From positions 62,001 through 126,000 of the forward strand of contig NZ_AUII01000006.1 in the NCBI RefSeq assembly GCF_000423625.1: a DNA stretch of 64,000 nucleotides. Reading direction: 5' to 3'. This stretch comes from Pseudonocardia asaccharolytica DSM 44247 = NBRC 16224. Its GTDB lineage: Bacteria; Actinomycetota; Actinomycetes; Mycobacteriales; Pseudonocardiaceae. Shown here in pieces: positions 34,598 through 42,321 of this stretch (position 1 is the first letter of the stretch; each line of letters begins with the position of its first letter). The notes under the pieces were generated by a model. It had not been told where the DNA came from. It ran no database searches and worked only from the letters and a program-made list of their open reading frames with translations. The position numbers and the translations under genes were made by a program.

Positions 34598-35848
34598 TCA
34601 GAGCGCCGATTCGACGTCCTGGGCCGTCTGTGGGCCGTCACGGCCCGGATCCGTTCCCCCGAACAGACCGTCGATCGCCCGGCGCGTCCGCTCGGCGCTG
34701 TTGGGCATGAGGTGGGTGTAGGTGCGGAGTGTGAAGCCGGCGTCGTGGTGCCCGAGGTACTCGGACAGCGCCTTGATGCTCTCCCCCGCGTCGAGGAGCA
34801 CCGACGCGAAGTGGTGGCGAAGGGCGTGCGTGCCGTCCTGCCGCGTCGGGGTGGTGACGCCGGCGGCCCGGCGGGCGGGGTTCCAGACGCGCTCGTTGAA
34901 CTTGTTCCGCCACAGCGGCCGTCCGTCGTCGGTCGTCAGGAGGAGCCGTACGGTCGTCGGCGTTCCGGACGGGATGCGCCAGGGCAGCGTGACCGCGGGC
35001 GGCGGGAACCGCTCGATGTGCTCGTCGAGGAGCCGCAGCACGCTCGCCGCGACCGGCACGTCACGCGTCTTGTTGCGCTTGGGCAGGGCAAACACCTGCT
35101 TGCCGGCGACGACGCGGACCTGCCGCACCACGTGCAGCACGCCGGCGTCCCGGTCGAAGTCCTCCGGGGACACCCCGAACATCTCGCCCTGGCGGAGCCC
35201 GAGCCCGGCACCGAGCACGATCGCGATCTTGTAGCGCTCGGCCATGGCGAGGCGCATCGCAGCGACCCGGGCGCGGCTCCACGGGACGATCTTCGGAGCG
35301 ACCGGCCGGGGCCGGACCACGGTTCGGGCGTGGCAGGGGTTCTCGCGGATGAGCTTGTCGTCGACCGCGGCGCTCAGGATCGCCGCGAGGTGCGCGAAAC
35401 AGCCGGCCTGGTAGCTCGCAGCGACCTCGCGATCCTGCATGCCGCGGATCCAGGTCCGGACGTCGGTCGGCCGGATGGCACCGAGCTCGCGCCGCTCGAA
35501 GATCGGCAGGATCTGCGCATTCAGCCGCCACGTCACGCTGTCTCGGGTGGAGGCGTCGAAGGTCTGGCTGGCGAGCCAGGTGCGGGCGTAATCCCCGAAC
35601 GTGACGCGGCCGGCGTCCGGGTGGATGTACGCGCCCCGCTGCTTGTCGCTCTCGATCCTGACGAGGAAGTCCTCCGCGGCCTTCTTCTGGCGGTCCGGGA
35701 AGCTCTTGCTCCGCTCCCGGCCGTCCGGGTCCAGGTAGCGCACCCGGTAGCGGCTACCGCGGCCGTGCCGCTCGGTCCTGGCCTTCACCGGCTTCCCGGT
35801 GGTCGGGTCCGTGGAGTCGTTCCACCAGCGGTCTTCGACGTGGCCCAT
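34598..35848 (-). CDS. int: Tyrosine recombinase (integrase)
   Basis: A 416-residue phage-type integrase. An N-terminal arm-binding part and a SAM-like core-binding domain (TFGDYARTWLASQTFDASTR) precede the catalytic domain. Catalytic residues are visible: Arg in GAGLGLRQGEMFG, His-x-x-Arg in GTHALRHHFASVL, a second His in YLGHHDAGFT and the Tyr in RTYTHLMP. It lies against the left attachment repeat, as expected, and overlaps no other gene; xis ends 3 bp upstream. It should recombine within the 29-bp rnpB sequence. Confidence 0.95.
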   Translation of the reverse strand: MGHVEDRWWNDSTDPTTGKPVKARTERHGRGSRYRVRYLDPDGRERSKSFPDRQKKAAEDFLVRIESDKQRGAYIHPDAGRVTFGDYARTWLASQTFDASTRDSVTWRLNAQILPIFERRELGAIRPTDVRTWIRGMQDREVAASYQAGCFAHLAAILSAAVDDKLIRENPCHARTVVRPRPVAPKIVPWSRARVAAMRLAMAERYKIAIVLGAGLGLRQGEMFGVSPEDFDRDAGVLHVVRQVRVVAGKQVFALPKRNKTRDVPVAASVLRLLDEHIERFPPPAVTLPWRIPSGTPTTVRLLLTTDDGRPLWRNKFNERVWNPARRAAGVTTPTRQDGTHALRHHFASVLLDAGESIKALSEYLGHHDAGFTLRTYTHLMPNSAERTRRAIDGLFGGTDPGRDGPQTAQDVESAL

Positions 35849-35850
35849 GG

Positions 35851-36051
35851 CTACGCCGCTGGGGCGTCGAGCGACGCGAGCCAGCGCCGCACCTCGGAAG
35901 GGTCGTAGCGCAGGTGGCGGCCGATCTTGCGTACCGGCGGGCCCTCACCCCGCCACTTCCACTGGTAGAGCGTCTTCACCGGAACCCCGAGGTAGTGCGC
36001 CAGGTCCGGCGCTGTCCAGAGTGGCTCGACGGCCACCGGTGCCCGTTTCAT
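35851..36051 (-). CDS. xis: Excisionase-type MerR-like helix-turn-helix protein
   Basis: A 66-residue DNA-binding protein with WTAPDLAHYLGVPVKTLYQW and the wing KIGRHLRYDPSEVRRWLASL. This is the usual small excisionase found between rep and int in pSAM2-like elements, where it directs excision. Its ATG overlaps the rep stop by 4 bp. Length and placement are typical. Confidence 0.85.
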   Translation of the reverse strand: MKRAPVAVEPLWTAPDLAHYLGVPVKTLYQWKWRGEGPPVRKIGRHLRYDPSEVRRWLASLDAPAA

Positions 36052-37547
36052 GCTGCCTCCTCCGAGTCGAGATCACTAGTTGCCGAACGGTTGTCGTCGA
36101 GGTCGGCGGTGGCGAGCTGGGCGGCGGTGTAGTCGGCCTTCCAGCGTTGTCGTTCGCTGATCGCGTGCAGCAGCAGCACAGGCCGAGTGGGCACGTCGGG
36201 GTCGCCGGGGCGGGTGCGCTCCCATGCGAACGGGCCGTCGTCGACGGCGTAGCCCGGCCTCACGCCGGCGTTGATCAGGAGTTGCCGAACGAATGCGGCA
36301 CGCTCGGCGCGGTGGTCGTCGAGGCTCTTGTTCGACCACTTCCGGGACACGAGCACGCGGCGGCCGGCGATGCCGAGGTGTTCGGGCTTGTGCGCCTTGG
36401 CCTTGCACGCCCCGGGCGTGGTGGAGGGGCGGGCCCCCTTCGGTTCGATGCCGTAGAGCAGCCACACCGGGCAGCGGGGCGAGCACGGGGTGATGCGCAG
36501 CTCGGCGACGAGCCGGCGGGCGTGCTCGCGCTGCCGCTCGGTGGCGTCGTCGCCGAGGCCGGCGGCGGTGGAGACGGACTTGGTGAGGTACTTGGTCAGG
36601 TAGCCGATATGCCGGCCGGCCTCCTCGGTGCCGCCGAGGATGCCCTTGACGTGCACCTGCGCGCCGAACCGCACGGTGTGCGCCGGCACCGCGAGATCCT
36701 GGCGGGCCTCGTCGAAGGTGGGCAACGGCTCGCGAGTGTCCGGGTCGACGAACGCCTTGGCCCGGTCGCACCACCGCGGCACCCGGCCGCCCGAGTACAC
36801 GATCTCGTCGTGCGCCGGCCACCACACCTGGTGATAGGTGGCGGCGGCGATCATCCGCAGCTCGGCGCGCGAGATGCTGCCGCGGATGGCGGCGTGCAGG
36901 TGCGGCGCGCCGCGGCGTTGCGGTTCGAGAGTGGCGAAGTACTGCACATCCCAGCCGACGCAGCGCCGGGTGTTCTGCCAAAACCGGTCCACGATCTTCG
37001 GGTAGTGGATCGCGTCCCGCGCGGCCCGGCGGTAGTCGTAGGTCTCCGAGTCGATGGCGGCGCCGTCGCCGTCCACCCGCCCGTAGGAGGGCAGGGTGAG
37101 GGTGAGGAAGGTCGAGGGCCGGTAGCGGCCGCCGTAGACGCGACCGAGGGTACGGTTCTCCACCGGGCGCCGGGGAAGGTTCGGCGCGTCCTGCCGCCGC
37201 CGGGTCGAGCGCCGGACGGGCTTGTCGTCGGGGTCAAGCGGGGCGAGCCGGCCCCGCACCCCGAGCCCGCGCAGCTCGGCGTCGATCTCGGCCACCGTGT
37301 CGCGGATCGCCTCGCACTCCTCCTCGTCGTCGTCGCGGCGGGCAGACGCGTAGGCCATGTGGAGGTCGGCGCGGGCGGCCATGAGCTGCTTGTGCCGCTC
37401 GCTCGGAGCGGCGGGCGTGCCGATCGGTTCGTCCTCGAGGTGCCAGCCCTCCCGGCACTGCACCATCCGCAGCCGGCGAGCCTTGTCCGCGCACGGCCGG
37501 CACTGGTCCTCCCACGTCGACCCGCACGGCACGGCGACCACGTCCAC
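36048..37547 (-). CDS. repSA: RepSA-type replication initiator, N-terminus truncated
   Basis: About 499 residues from a GTG at 37547. A zinc-finger-like region (VPCGSTWEDQCRPCADKARR) leads to RPSTFLTLTLPSYG, the metal-binding PHLHAAIRG motif of rolling-circle initiators, and YLTKYLTKSVSTA. These mark the RepSA family of actinobacterial integrative elements. Normal RepSA proteins carry further N-terminal sequence before the cysteine region. Here the gene meets a divergent truncated Nudix gene only 12 bp away, so its 5' end and promoter seem deleted. A longer frame to 37820 exists but is antisense to the Nudix gene. Function is doubtful. Confidence 0.75.
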   Translation of the reverse strand: MDVVAVPCGSTWEDQCRPCADKARRLRMVQCREGWHLEDEPIGTPAAPSERHKQLMAARADLHMAYASARRDDDEEECEAIRDTVAEIDAELRGLGVRGRLAPLDPDDKPVRRSTRRRQDAPNLPRRPVENRTLGRVYGGRYRPSTFLTLTLPSYGRVDGDGAAIDSETYDYRRAARDAIHYPKIVDRFWQNTRRCVGWDVQYFATLEPQRRGAPHLHAAIRGSISRAELRMIAAATYHQVWWPAHDEIVYSGGRVPRWCDRAKAFVDPDTREPLPTFDEARQDLAVPAHTVRFGAQVHVKGILGGTEEAGRHIGYLTKYLTKSVSTAAGLGDDATERQREHARRLVAELRITPCSPRCPVWLLYGIEPKGARPSTTPGACKAKAHKPEHLGIAGRRVLVSRKWSNKSLDDHRAERAAFVRQLLINAGVRPGYAVDDGPFAWERTRPGDPDVPTRPVLLLHAISERQRWKADYTAAQLATADLDDNRSATSDLDSEEAA

Positions 37548-37559
37548 CCGCCCGGAGGA

Positions 37560-37883
37560 ATGGACCTCGGCGAATCCGTCGCGGATGCAGCCATCCGCGA
37601 GGTCAAGGAGGAAACCGGCGTCACCGCCGCGATCATCGGCCTCGTCGGCATCTACACCGACCCCGGCCACGTCATGGCCTACGACGACGGCGAGGTCCGC
37701 CAGGAGTTCTCCGTCTGCTTCCACGCTCGTGCCGTGTCCGGCGAGCCCCGCCAGGACAACACCGAGACCAAGGCCGCCCGCTGGGTCGATCCCGCCGACG
37801 TGCCCGACCTCAACATCCACCCGTCCATGCGCCGCCGCATCAACGACGCCATCGCCGCACGGCCCGAACCGACGATCGTCTAG
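37560..37883 (+). pseudogene. Nudix hydrolase lacking its N-terminus
   Basis: The Nudix box is intact: GMDLGESVADAAIREVKEET. The strands after it (RQEFSVCFHARAV, TKAARWVDPADVP) are normal. The sequence that should precede the box, about 30 residues with the substrate loop, is missing. The frame opens at GGAGGAATG, where the ATG falls inside the box glycine region, probably by chance. Such genes are regular cargo of these elements. The stop overlaps that of the convergent HD gene. Confidence 0.7.
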
Positions 37884-38431
37884 CCGGCCGCGAGTCGCTG
37901 CCGGGTCCTGCTGATTGCGCCCTCGATCGCCGGCCTGGCTCGCGTCATCGCACGCGCCACCGGCGAATCCGGCTCGTAGCGGCTCAGAATCTCGTCGAGC
38001 CGGTCCGCGTAGTCCATCCGCTCGCCGCGTGGACCCGTCGTCATATCTGCGGTCCAGAGCGCGTCTGCGACGGCGCTGTCCTCACGCGGCCATCGCGCCA
38101 GCTCATCCGCAAGCCCGCGTTCGTCGGCCTCGAAGCTTGCCGCGGAGTGGTGCGCGATCAAGGCACACAGCCGCGGCGCGTACCCCTCACGATCGAGGTG
38201 GAGAGCGCCGTCGAGCGGATGGAACCCCGTCTCCGCCAACTGCGGCGCGTACCCCAAGTCGTGCCACCACGACGCGACGAGCAACAGCTCCCGAGCCTTC
38301 TCCGGCACCGCCTCAGCCAGCTGCTTCGCCCGCGCGGCCACCGCCTGAGTGTGCAGCCACCGGTTCGGCAGTGGCGACAACAGTTCCCCCGCAAGCGCTG
38401 CAGCCACCGCGAGGCTGGGGACCTCCTCCAC
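37880..38431 (-). CDS. HD-domain phosphohydrolase-like protein
   Basis: A 183-residue HD-fold protein. Metal ligands are His in NRWLHTQAVA, His-Asp in SWWHDLGYAP, a His in LIAHHSAASFE and an Asp in DALWTADMTTGP. HD proteins of this size are common next to Nudix genes in actinobacterial integrative elements and may act on nucleotides. Start is GTG at 38431. Confidence 0.8.
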   Translation of the reverse strand: MEEVPSLAVAAALAGELLSPLPNRWLHTQAVAARAKQLAEAVPEKARELLLVASWWHDLGYAPQLAETGFHPLDGALHLDREGYAPRLCALIAHHSAASFEADERGLADELARWPREDSAVADALWTADMTTGPRGERMDYADRLDEILSRYEPDSPVARAMTRARPAIEGAISRTRQRLAAG

Positions 38432-38515
38432 GTCGCCACCCTATGCGTCGCGCCCCCAGCAGTGCCGCGGCGGAGAGCCGGACGCGCCCTGGAGCGCACA
38501 AGCATCAAACGCGAT

Positions 38516-39223
38516 TCAGTCCACGATGCTCCGGACGAACTCGATTCTTCCTCTTACGGCCGCACGAAACGCCTTTCCTGTTGCTGTAGCGAGCGGTTCC
38601 GCGTAGTATACTGTTTCGTTGTCATCACTGGCGCGAGTTGTGATGAACCATCCCGCCTGATAGATATTGTCACCCATGAAGCGCCGGATCATCTCTTGAT
38701 AGCGCTCGTTGTAGGAAAGGCCAGAAAAGGCTGAATCTGCCGGGAAGAGGGCAGCGGTCGAGCGGTTGGTCTTCTCCGTCTCCAGGGTCTCCTGGAGAAC
38801 GAAGACGTACCCCAGCCAAGGCGGAACATCCCCGTACGACGCCAGCTTAGTTTGCGAGGCCCAGGTATCGGTAGCAGTACCGAGCGCCTCTTCGAACCGG
38901 TTATTAATGTTCTTTCCGACGCTACCTACTTGGCTCTTAAATTCTAACGCGGCGACGAGCGTGTTTTTGTATCGGACAGCCATATCCCACCTCTTCCGGG
39001 CGCGGTAATAGCCGGGGAGGTAGGGTTCGTAGACAATGCTCTCACGAGGCATGCCGTACTCGACAAACATGTTCGCAACAAGATTCCGTACGCCGTCCAT
39101 ATGCCCTGCTGCGCGTGCACCGCCGCCAGCGAGACCACCGTCTGCCAGCGCAGCCGCCTGGCTTTCTCGCTTTGACCAGAACAGCCTGACTGCAGCCCCG
39201 GTCTTGTCGTCGTACTCAGTCAA
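38516..39223 (-). CDS. XhoI/PaeR7I-family type II restriction endonuclease
   Basis: A 235-residue protein, close to the 246 or so of XhoI and PaeR7I. Family features are GGGARAAGHMDGVRNLVANM, the PD-(D/E)xK-like core WDMAVRYKNTLVAALEFKSQ with Asp and Glu-x-Lys, and the following VGKNINNRFEEALGTATDTW. XhoI and PaeR7I cut CTCGAG, so this enzyme probably does too. The ATG overlaps the methyltransferase end by 8 bp, so both come from one transcript and the methyltransferase is made first. Codon use and GC differ from neighbouring genes, as in a recently acquired cassette. Confidence 0.85.
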   Translation of the reverse strand: MTEYDDKTGAAVRLFWSKRESQAAALADGGLAGGGARAAGHMDGVRNLVANMFVEYGMPRESIVYEPYLPGYYRARKRWDMAVRYKNTLVAALEFKSQVGSVGKNINNRFEEALGTATDTWASQTKLASYGDVPPWLGYVFVLQETLETEKTNRSTAALFPADSAFSGLSYNERYQEMIRRFMGDNIYQAGWFITTRASDDNETVYYAEPLATATGKAFRAAVRGRIEFVRSIVD

Positions 39224-40892
39224 GAAGTCGCTCGCTATCTAGTTTGTACGCATCGAGTGCGGCCGCTGTCGCAGCTGGGACGTCACGATCACGGAACGCA
39301 GTGGCAAGTGCTAGTCGAACAGGTTCGGACAACTCGTGATACGCCGGAACCCGAATCCGCCTCAAGTACTGCGCCTGGAAGCGCAGCGTGCCACCGCGCA
39401 TACGCACGCAGTAGGCCTCGATGAACGCCTGCGCAATTCTAGAAAGCAGGATCCCACCGAGAACCTCCATGTCCCAAGTATCCGAGACGACGTAGTACAA
39501 GTTGTGATGGGGGTAGCACCCTCCTCGTTCGAGGACAGGATGAATCGTGGTTCGCATATCTTGCAGTAGCAACTTAGGACGGTCGACAAGCGAATGATCG
39601 ACCTTGTCAATCGTGCGGAACCAGGATTCGGGCGCCCGTCTCGCCACGAATCGCTCCCGCAGTTCCGAGCCCCGATCGTGGAGATAGGCCGCCATCTTTG
39701 GGTAGTCGGAGAGTTCAATTAGCTTGCCGTCAAGGCCCCACGGATCGACTAGATACTGACCAGACCATTGAAACTGACCTGTAGCGAGGTCGCGAACCAT
39801 CGCAAGTGGGAGCAACCTTTCGGCCTCCACCGCATCGCTGTCGCTTGTAACGAAGATCTTGTCGGCGCCGGTCGCAACGCCAATTCCGACCCGTGTCTTC
39901 GTCCGAGGATCATGCAGCGGATAGAAGGTGTCGTTGAGGTGCTCAATGAGTCGGAGACGAGCCGGGCTTCCCGTAGGCCACGATTCGTCTCCGGGAAACC
40001 AGTGGGGTAAGCGATACGCCGATACTGATTCGTCTTGGAACTCAGCCTCTCGGTTCTCCGAAACCGACCACGCAAGAAGGTTTCGGCATTCGGCTTCGCC
40101 GAAGTTCTCGTTAGCGTCGGCAGCAAGTACCGGACCCTGTCGCCCCTTCCGAAGAACAGTGATCGCTGGATAGGCCGAAACCTGCGATTCGAACGCGTCG
40201 ACGTCGTGCATAACCCACACGGCCTCAATTGAGGCGCATTTAGAGATGTGCTGACGAAGGTTGGCCCCGTATTGGTTTCGCATCCACCGATCGGCACAAA
40301 TGAAACCAAGTCTCCCTTCGGGCCGAAGGATCGAAAGCGACCTCTCGAAGAAACCGACGTAGATGTCCGCTCTGCCACCCATGGTTGTCCAACGGCGGCG
40401 ATAGCTTGCAGTGTGTGCGGGCGGCAGGTCCTCGAGCCTGATGTAGGGCGGATTGCCGACCACAATGTCCGCCTCCACCTGACCCGAGCCCGCCGAAAAC
40501 AGGTCATCGTCAGGACGCAAGAAATCGCCCTCGATCATCCACTCGCGAGCGAGGCGATCCGCGACCTGCGAATCGGCACCATGACTAACGAGCAACTCAT
40601 GAGCAAAGCGACGACACGCGGCAGCATTCGGAGCTTGCAGCTCCCAGGCGCGTATCGCTGGACCGAGCGAGCTCAAATCTCGCCCGTGGCGTTCGGCACT
40701 CGCAACTAGTCGCTCGATCGCGGGGAGAAGGAACGCCCCCGAGCCGGCGGACGGCTCGACCAACACCAACGCCCCTAAATCTCTGTCGGTTGTGTAACCG
40801 ACAAGGTCGAGCAGCGCATCGACTACCCAACGCCTCGTGAAGACCTCGCCGTAGGCCTGAGCCCTGGCGGCGCTCGCCGCGATCACGGTCAC
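39216..40892 (-). CDS. N6-adenine DNA methyltransferase of the restriction-modification pair
   Basis: A 558-residue gamma-type adenine methyltransferase. Motif I is VEPSAGSGAFLLPAIERL and motif IV is IVVGNPPYIRLEDLPP; the long C-terminal half holds the target-recognition part (YPHHNLYYVVSDTW, RFQAQYLRRIRVP). Length and layout fit the M.PaeR7I/M.XhoI partners of the adjoining nuclease. It should methylate CTCGAG to protect host DNA. Upstream, GCCAGGCGTC occurs twice (about 40949 and 40978) in the presumed promoter. Confidence 0.88.
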   Translation of the reverse strand: MTVIAASAARAQAYGEVFTRRWVVDALLDLVGYTTDRDLGALVLVEPSAGSGAFLLPAIERLVASAERHGRDLSSLGPAIRAWELQAPNAAACRRFAHELLVSHGADSQVADRLAREWMIEGDFLRPDDDLFSAGSGQVEADIVVGNPPYIRLEDLPPAHTASYRRRWTTMGGRADIYVGFFERSLSILRPEGRLGFICADRWMRNQYGANLRQHISKCASIEAVWVMHDVDAFESQVSAYPAITVLRKGRQGPVLAADANENFGEAECRNLLAWSVSENREAEFQDESVSAYRLPHWFPGDESWPTGSPARLRLIEHLNDTFYPLHDPRTKTRVGIGVATGADKIFVTSDSDAVEAERLLPLAMVRDLATGQFQWSGQYLVDPWGLDGKLIELSDYPKMAAYLHDRGSELRERFVARRAPESWFRTIDKVDHSLVDRPKLLLQDMRTTIHPVLERGGCYPHHNLYYVVSDTWDMEVLGGILLSRIAQAFIEAYCVRMRGGTLRFQAQYLRRIRVPAYHELSEPVRLALATAFRDRDVPAATAAALDAYKLDSERLLD

Positions 40893-41264
40893 GGGCTGAT
40901 CCTATGCAGGGGGCATGACAATCAGTTCGCTGCCCACGCCAGGCGTCACGACAGGATGGTTGCGGTGACGGCTGCTGCCAGGCGTCGAGGTGTCGGCCAC
41001 GGGCGGCTAAGACCGCGATGGCGAGGCGCCAAACTCTGCGCGTCACGGGAGACCGCCGGGCACGTCAACCCAGAGCTCCGGTCCGCTGCCGAATCCGCCT
41101 CTATACGATCAAGGCGCCGCCTTCGGCGGCGCTCGGGCCGGCGACGCCGGCCCTCGCCGGCTCGCTCCCTCTACCTCCGGCCCGGTCGCGGCCGGCGGGA
41201 CCGACAGCCGGCCCGACAGCCTCAGCAACGTCTTGCTCGTAGAGGGCGGTGGGCCGGCGCACGG
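40893..41264. other. Gene-free stretch of the element with two perfect hairpins
   Basis: No supported gene. Two adjacent perfect stem-loops, each with an 8-bp stem and a 3-nt loop, lie at 41114-41132 (loop TTC) and 41135-41153 (loop GAC), 2 bp apart. GCC/GGC-rich repeats follow. They could be a terminator pair, or part of a replication or transfer origin. The leftward methyltransferase promoter is presumably at 40893-41010. Confidence 0.5.
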
Positions 41265-41597
41265 CTACTCGCGACCCGCCCAGCGCATGACGACGACCTG
41301 CCCGCGGGACTCCCGCGTACGCACGTACCGATGCCGCGTACCGTCCATCATCGTCACGCTGACTTCATCGACTTCGGCCTCGACGTCCAGCTCGTCGCCG
41401 TCAAGCGGCCCGCCGTCCACGGGGATGCCCTTCCGGCGCTGGTCCGCCGCCACGACGGCCACACTACGGCGATCGTCGTACAAAAACACCGGGCTCCGCC
41501 CGGACCCGGCACCGCTTCGGAGATCAGGAAGGGCGGGACGGCGGCGACCTCCTCCCGGCACGCCCGAGGGCTGCCAGACCGCCGGCCCCAGCCGCAA
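41265..41597 (-). CDS. Small hypothetical protein of the element
   Basis: A 110-codon frame. Its second half (VDGGPLDGDELDVEAEVDEV, then VTMMDGTRHRYVRTRESRGQ and VVVMRWAGRE) has protein-like composition with beta strands. The first 35 residues are less convincing and the true start may be internal. No family is recognised. It lies alone near the right end of the element. Confidence 0.4.
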   Translation of the reverse strand: MRLGPAVWQPSGVPGGGRRRPALPDLRSGAGSGRSPVFLYDDRRSVAVVAADQRRKGIPVDGGPLDGDELDVEAEVDEVSVTMMDGTRHRYVRTRESRGQVVVMRWAGRE

Positions 41598-41608
41598 GCC
41601 GGAAGGAC

Positions 41609-41752
41609 ATGGCTTGCGGCTCGGACCACCGGCCCGGCAGGGAGGACCCGCGCCGCGAGGAGATCACCACCGAGGCCGGGCCGCGCGAGGACGGCAACTA
41701 CAAGATCGTTCCCTGGGCCGTCCCTGGGCCGTCAGATGCAGGGGACCGCTGA
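41609..41752 (+). CDS. Very small hypothetical protein near the right att site
   Basis: A 47-codon frame from ATG with GGAAGG just before it. It reads REEITTEAGPREDGNYKIVP, then WAVPG and a short tail. The tail coding DNA holds an 11-bp tandem duplication of CCCTGGGCCGT. The composition suggests a real short protein, but no family is known. Confidence 0.35.
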   Translation: MACGSDHRPGREDPRREEITTEAGPREDGNYKIVPWAVPGPSDAGDR

Positions 41753-41781
41753 GAACTCGGTAGAAGCAGCGAGAGCGTTTC

Positions 41782-41827
41782 GCCTGCTCAGCAGGCATAT
41801 CCCGCTCCTCCGGCACTGGCGCCGGAG
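41782..41827 (-). terminator. Element-encoded hairpins placed to end rnpB
   Basis: A 7-bp stem (41808-41814 with 41821-41827, loop ACTGGC) starts 5 bp past the rnpB 3' end on the element side. A second stem (41782-41788 with 41790-41796) follows. In rnpB's direction they come straight after the RNA, so they can replace the terminator that insertion cut off. Confidence 0.5.
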
Positions 41828-41831
41828 GGCG

Positions 41832-41860
41832 GGGCGGACGAGCGGGCCTGTAAGCCGGAT
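41832..41860. repeat. Right attachment repeat within the rnpB 3' end
   Basis: A 29-bp repeat matching the left copy at 28 positions. On the minus strand it is the last 29 nt of RNase P RNA, including the CCGGCTTACAG segment. Confidence 0.88.
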
Positions 41861-42268
41861 CCTGTTCCCGGGCACCTCACGGTGCTCCGTTCGGCGGCCA
41901 TCCATCTCGGCCCGCCGTCGCCGACGGGCTCTGTGCGGCCTACCCGCAGGCTCGGACGGGCCGTCCTCGAACGCCTGCGCAGCGCCCCGTCCGGGTAGAC
42001 GCGACGCCTCTTGGCCTTGCTCCGGGTGGGGTTTACCGAGCCACCCCGGTCACCCGGGGTGCTGGTGGTCTCTTACACCACCGTTTCACCCTTACCCCGC
42101 GCCTCGTGAAGCTCACGGCGCGCGAGGCGGTCTGTTTTCTGTGGCACTGTCCCGCAGGTCATCCTGGGTTGCCGTTAGCAACCACCCTGCCCTATGGAGT
42201 CCGGACTTTCCTCGGCGACGGCCCCGTGCGGGACCGTCGACGCGGCCGCCCAGCCAGCTCATCCGCTG
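41832..42268 (-). ncRNA. rnpB: RNase P RNA (bacterial type A)
   Basis: About 437 nt. On the minus strand the P4 signature GGAAAGTCCGGACTCC lies at 42211-42196, followed by ATAGGGCAGGGTGGTTG, CACAGAAAACAGACCGCC, a GGGTAAGGGTGAAACGGTG segment and a 3' end ATCCGGCTTACAGGCC. The 5' strand of helix P1 (42266-42253) pairs with the 3' strand (41834-41847) over 14 positions with one U-C mismatch. The 3' end coincides with the right attachment repeat of the integrated element. Ends are set by P1 pairing and are good to a few nt. Confidence 0.95.
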
Positions 42269-42272
42269 TTCC

Positions 42273-42278
42273 AGTTTA
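42273..42278 (-). promoter_or_regulatory. rnpB -10 box
   Basis: TAAACT on the minus strand, 6-7 nt before the inferred RNA 5' end, within CCGGATAAACTGG. No good -35 box is seen. Confidence 0.5.
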
Positions 42279-42321
42279 TCCGGTGCGGTGTCCCCGCCGT
42301 TCGGGGGCTACCGTCCCGGTC

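Larger units (their letters stand above)
34552..41860. mobile_element. Integrated pSAM2-type element in the 3' end of rnpB
   Basis: A 7.3-kb element flanked by 29-bp direct repeats that match at 28 positions (34552-34580 and 41832-41860). The right repeat is the 3' end of rnpB. Gene order from the left is int, xis, rep, truncated Nudix, HD protein, restriction enzyme, methyltransferase, then small genes and hairpins. The overlapping rep-xis-int set is that of actinomycete integrative elements. No FtsK-like transfer gene is present, so it is probably not self-transmissible. The restriction-modification section has visibly lower GC than its surroundings. Confidence 0.88.

Noticed and set aside
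34501..34600. A tRNA gene at the integration site
   Set aside because: The repeat matches the end of RNase P RNA; no cloverleaf or anticodon arm can be drawn here.
37548..37820. N-terminal extension of the rep gene
   Set aside because: The extra 91 codons are exactly antisense to the Nudix fragment, which has a real Nudix box; the extension reads as shadow sequence.
41101..41170. Possible CRISPR-like repeats in the element
   Set aside because: The repeated GC blocks are two hairpins, not regularly spaced direct repeats with unique spacers. No cas gene is present.
42106..42321. Earlier start for the TSUP gene
   Set aside because: Those codons lie inside rnpB, antisense to the P4 region; the GTG at 42322 gives the family N-terminus.
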